NCBI GenBank assembly: GCA_002428385.1
Contig: DIWB01000027.1
Location: forward strand, 17,137-81,136
Length of the DNA: 64,000 nt
Direction of reading: 5' to 3'
Origin: Bacteroidales bacterium UBA6117
GTDB taxonomy: Bacteria > Bacteroidota > Bacteroidia > Bacteroidales > VadinHA17
Of this stretch, positions 62,250 to 64,000 are shown piece after piece. A program made the translations under genes and the position numbers. The notes under the pieces were generated by a model. It was given only the letters and a program-made list of their open reading frames with translations, searched no databases and had not been told where the DNA came from. The stretch's first letter is position 1, and each line of letters opens with the position of its first letter.

Positions 62250-63971
62250 TTACAGCAATACATTCCTCTTCTCAAAATGCGTAAAAAATATACTCTTATC
62301 CGATATTTCTTTGTTCTCCTTCAAAAGCTTTTCATAAAGGTTAATAAGCGCAGGGGATTTGCATGGCAGATTTATTGCTTCACTTTCGTCGGCCTGGTAA
62401 ACCAGTTTTGTCCTGGCCTTAAGTTCCTCCTTCGACGTGACAAACGGCAAACCTGCGCCATGAATGCATCCTCCCTGACAGGTCATTACTTCCACAAGAT
62501 CATAAACCGTGCCGGTTGCCATTGATGATCTTAGTTTTTCAAGTCCGTTCAGTCCGTCAACCACAGCCACCCTGATAACCTGGTCTTCAATATTGAAAAC
62601 CGACTCCCTGAAATTGCCTGACAATCTTAGTTTTCTGAATTCCTGACGGTCGATCTCCCTGCCCGTTTTTTTGAAATAAAGCAGCCGGATAACCGCCTCT
62701 GCAAGACCGCCGGATACCTCAGCGAGCACAGCCGATGAGCTTCTTCCGCTCAATGGCTCGTCGGCAGGTTCCTTTTCGATATTCGTGACATCAATTCCGT
62801 TAAGCCTTATAAGGCGGGCCAGTTCCCTGACAGTCATCACCGAATCGACGTCGCTGATTCCCTTGCGCATCATTCCGTCGCGCCTTGCCTCATACTTCAT
62901 GGCGATACATGGCGACACCGAGACTGAGAATATCTGTTCGGGCTTTACTCCGAGCTGGCCGGCGACAAGTGTTTTTATCAGTATCCCTGTAATCTGCTGG
63001 GGTGATTTGACCTTTGACAGGTCAGGCAGTATTGACGGAGTGAATTGCTCGGCGTATTTCACCCATGCCGGACATGCAGTTATGTAAAGGGGTCGACCCG
63101 ATTGATTTCCCCAGCGTTCAATAAGAGTGTTTACGGTCTCAGTCACACATACATCTGTTCCTGTGCCGGTGCTGTATATCTTGTCAAATCCGATTTTTCT
63201 GAGGATAGCATTAAGGCTCTTGTCAAAATCCCTGGTGTTCCTTATTTCGAGTTCTTCCGCGATGCCTGATGCCACTGCCGGGGAATACTGGATGGCCTTC
63301 ACCGCATCCTGCTTGTTCAGAAACTCCTGCACCTCGGTTATATTATGTTTCTCGTGAAGTGCGCCTGTCGGGCAAACCAGGACGCACTGCCCGCAATGGA
63401 TGCAGCTCGAGAAGTTAAAGTCCTTGTCCATGGCAGCGCCTATATGAGTCTGCCGTCCGCGGTTGATAAAATCGAGGGAGGTGCAGGTAATAAGTTCCTC
63501 GCACACCCTGACGCAGCGGCCGCAAAGGATGCATTTTGCAAGTTCCCTGACAATTGCCGGGCTCGACTGGTCGAGGCGCTGTTTTGTCTTTTTCCCCTTT
63601 ATCCTCCGTTCCCGGATATTCAGTTCCTCAGCAAGCCTCTGGAGTTCGCAGTTCAGGTTCCTGTCGCAGTAAAGGCAGTCGTCGGGATGGTTTGAAAGCA
63701 GCAGTTCGACGATTGTTTTCCTTGCTGTAATAACACGCGGTGAATGGGTTTTTATTTTCATCCATTCCTCAACAGGCTGAGAGCATGCCGTTACAAGACG
63801 GTCACGTCCCTCAACCTCCACAACGCAGATCCTGCACGCTCCTGTAGGGGTAAAGTCCTTCATCCTGCAGAGGGTGGGGATTATTATCCCGTTGCGGTTA
63901 AGGGCTGAAAGGATGGTTTCTCCTTTTTCAGCCTTGATCTTCTTGTTATTTACCTGAATTGTGAAGAGCAT
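62250..63971 (-). CDS. HydA-like [FeFe]-hydrogenase homologue with altered active site
   Basis: A 573-residue protein with the complete modular layout of clostridial-type hydrogenases: 2Fe-2S domain (Cys35/46/49/63), His-Cys cluster (His95, Cys99/102/108), two 4Fe-4S sites (Cys147/150/153/157 and 190/193/196/200), H-cluster domain and a small-subunit-like tail (SPALINLYEKLLKENKEIS). H-cluster motifs: L1 ITACPAW (Ala299, Cys300), L2 VSPCIAMKYEA (Ser353, Cys355, Met358), L3 EVMTCQGGCIHGAG (Cys498, Cys502). All ligating Cys remain; the residues equal to CpI Cys299, Met353 and Lys358 are changed, suggesting slow or sensory function. First complete gene of this minus-strand run; upstream is outside the window. 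Confidence 0.93.
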   Translation of the reverse strand: MLFTIQVNNKKIKAEKGETILSALNRNGIIIPTLCRMKDFTPTGACRICVVEVEGRDRLVTACSQPVEEWMKIKTHSPRVITARKTIVELLLSNHPDDCLYCDRNLNCELQRLAEELNIRERRIKGKKTKQRLDQSSPAIVRELAKCILCGRCVRVCEELITCTSLDFINRGRQTHIGAAMDKDFNFSSCIHCGQCVLVCPTGALHEKHNITEVQEFLNKQDAVKAIQYSPAVASGIAEELEIRNTRDFDKSLNAILRKIGFDKIYSTGTGTDVCVTETVNTLIERWGNQSGRPLYITACPAWVKYAEQFTPSILPDLSKVKSPQQITGILIKTLVAGQLGVKPEQIFSVSVSPCIAMKYEARRDGMMRKGISDVDSVMTVRELARLIRLNGIDVTNIEKEPADEPLSGRSSSAVLAEVSGGLAEAVIRLLYFKKTGREIDRQEFRKLRLSGNFRESVFNIEDQVIRVAVVDGLNGLEKLRSSMATGTVYDLVEVMTCQGGCIHGAGLPFVTSKEELKARTKLVYQADESEAINLPCKSPALINLYEKLLKENKEISDKSIFFTHFEKRNVLL

Positions 63972-63977
63972 TTTTCT

Positions 63978-63997
63978 GGTTGCTGGCTTTGCCCGCC
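63978..63997. repeat. Edge copy of the GGTTGCTGGCTTTGCCCGCC repeat
   Basis: A 20-bp exact match to the left part of the element at 54078-54156, cut by the window end, upstream of the HydA-like start codon. Confidence 0.75.
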
Positions 63998-64000
63998 ATA

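Overview
The window looks like a chromosomal segment from an uncultured anaerobic member of the Bacteroidota, probably Bacteroidales or a close relative. The grounds are a TonB-dependent receptor, a fused GldF/GldG gliding-type ABC protein, DUF5916 and DUF3078 barrel-type proteins, promoter -7 boxes of the TAnnTTTG type, SPII-type lipoproteins, and an anaerobic gene set (2-oxoacid:ferredoxin oxidoreductase, ADP-forming acyl-CoA synthetase, [FeFe]-hydrogenase-like proteins, Rex). It is gene-dense. I see no rRNA, tRNA, CRISPR array, prophage or intact insertion sequence.

Layout. 1-4.3 kb: the 5' end of an M1 aminopeptidase, a GH2 beta-galactosidase-like enzyme and an NAD-dependent epimerase. 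4.5-9 kb: a TldD/TldE pair whose TldD carries an export signal, the 3' remnant of an AspT/YidE-type transporter, and a PQQ-like beta-propeller protein. 9-16 kb: class A penicillin-binding protein, TonB receptor, DUF937-like protein, an orphan HlyD-type adaptor, and a small secreted protein. 16.4-22.9 kb: Gfo/Idh/MocA oxidoreductase with a Tat signal, OB-fold lipoprotein, PepSY-TM protein, amidase, TatA, and an M49 (DPP III-like) peptidase. 22.9-23.9 kb: a decayed patch with a 45-bp tandem repeat, a frameshifted transposase-like fragment and the C-terminal stub of an ABC permease. 23.9-27.5 kb: nagB-nagA plus a sodium/solute symporter, an amino-sugar catabolic operon. 27.6-39.4 kb: DUF5916 protein, then a mostly minus-strand housekeeping block: surE - membrane protein - lpxB - spoIID-like, and gldFG - DUF4340 - dnaN - DnaQ-like exonuclease - FAH-family hydrolase. 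39.6-48.3 kb: pheT, ubiA-like, N-acetyltransferase-like, DUF3078, and yicC-gmk-nadD.

48.3-56.3 kb (minus strand): a 2-oxoacid metabolism cluster. It holds an ADP-forming acyl-CoA synthetase, a tandem-ACT protein, a phenylacetate-CoA ligase, an aminotransferase, a ferredoxin subunit, and the alpha, beta and gamma subunits of a 2-oxoacid:ferredoxin oxidoreductase. Together they could turn amino acids into 2-oxoacids, acyl-CoAs and free acids with ATP gain, or run backwards to make aromatic amino acids from aryl acids.

56.9-64 kb (minus strand): the most striking region. A HydA-like [FeFe]-hydrogenase homologue has substitutions at three H-cluster-surrounding positions (C299A, M353S, K358M in CpI numbering). 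It is followed by a second hydrogenase-like domain fused to a histidine kinase (proton-relay Cys replaced by Asp), then a receiver-only protein, a receiver-histidine kinase hybrid, the NADH-sensing repressor Rex, and RibF. I read this as a redox- or H2-sensing phosphorelay linked to NADH sensing. Functions are inferred from motifs read by eye; no database search was possible.
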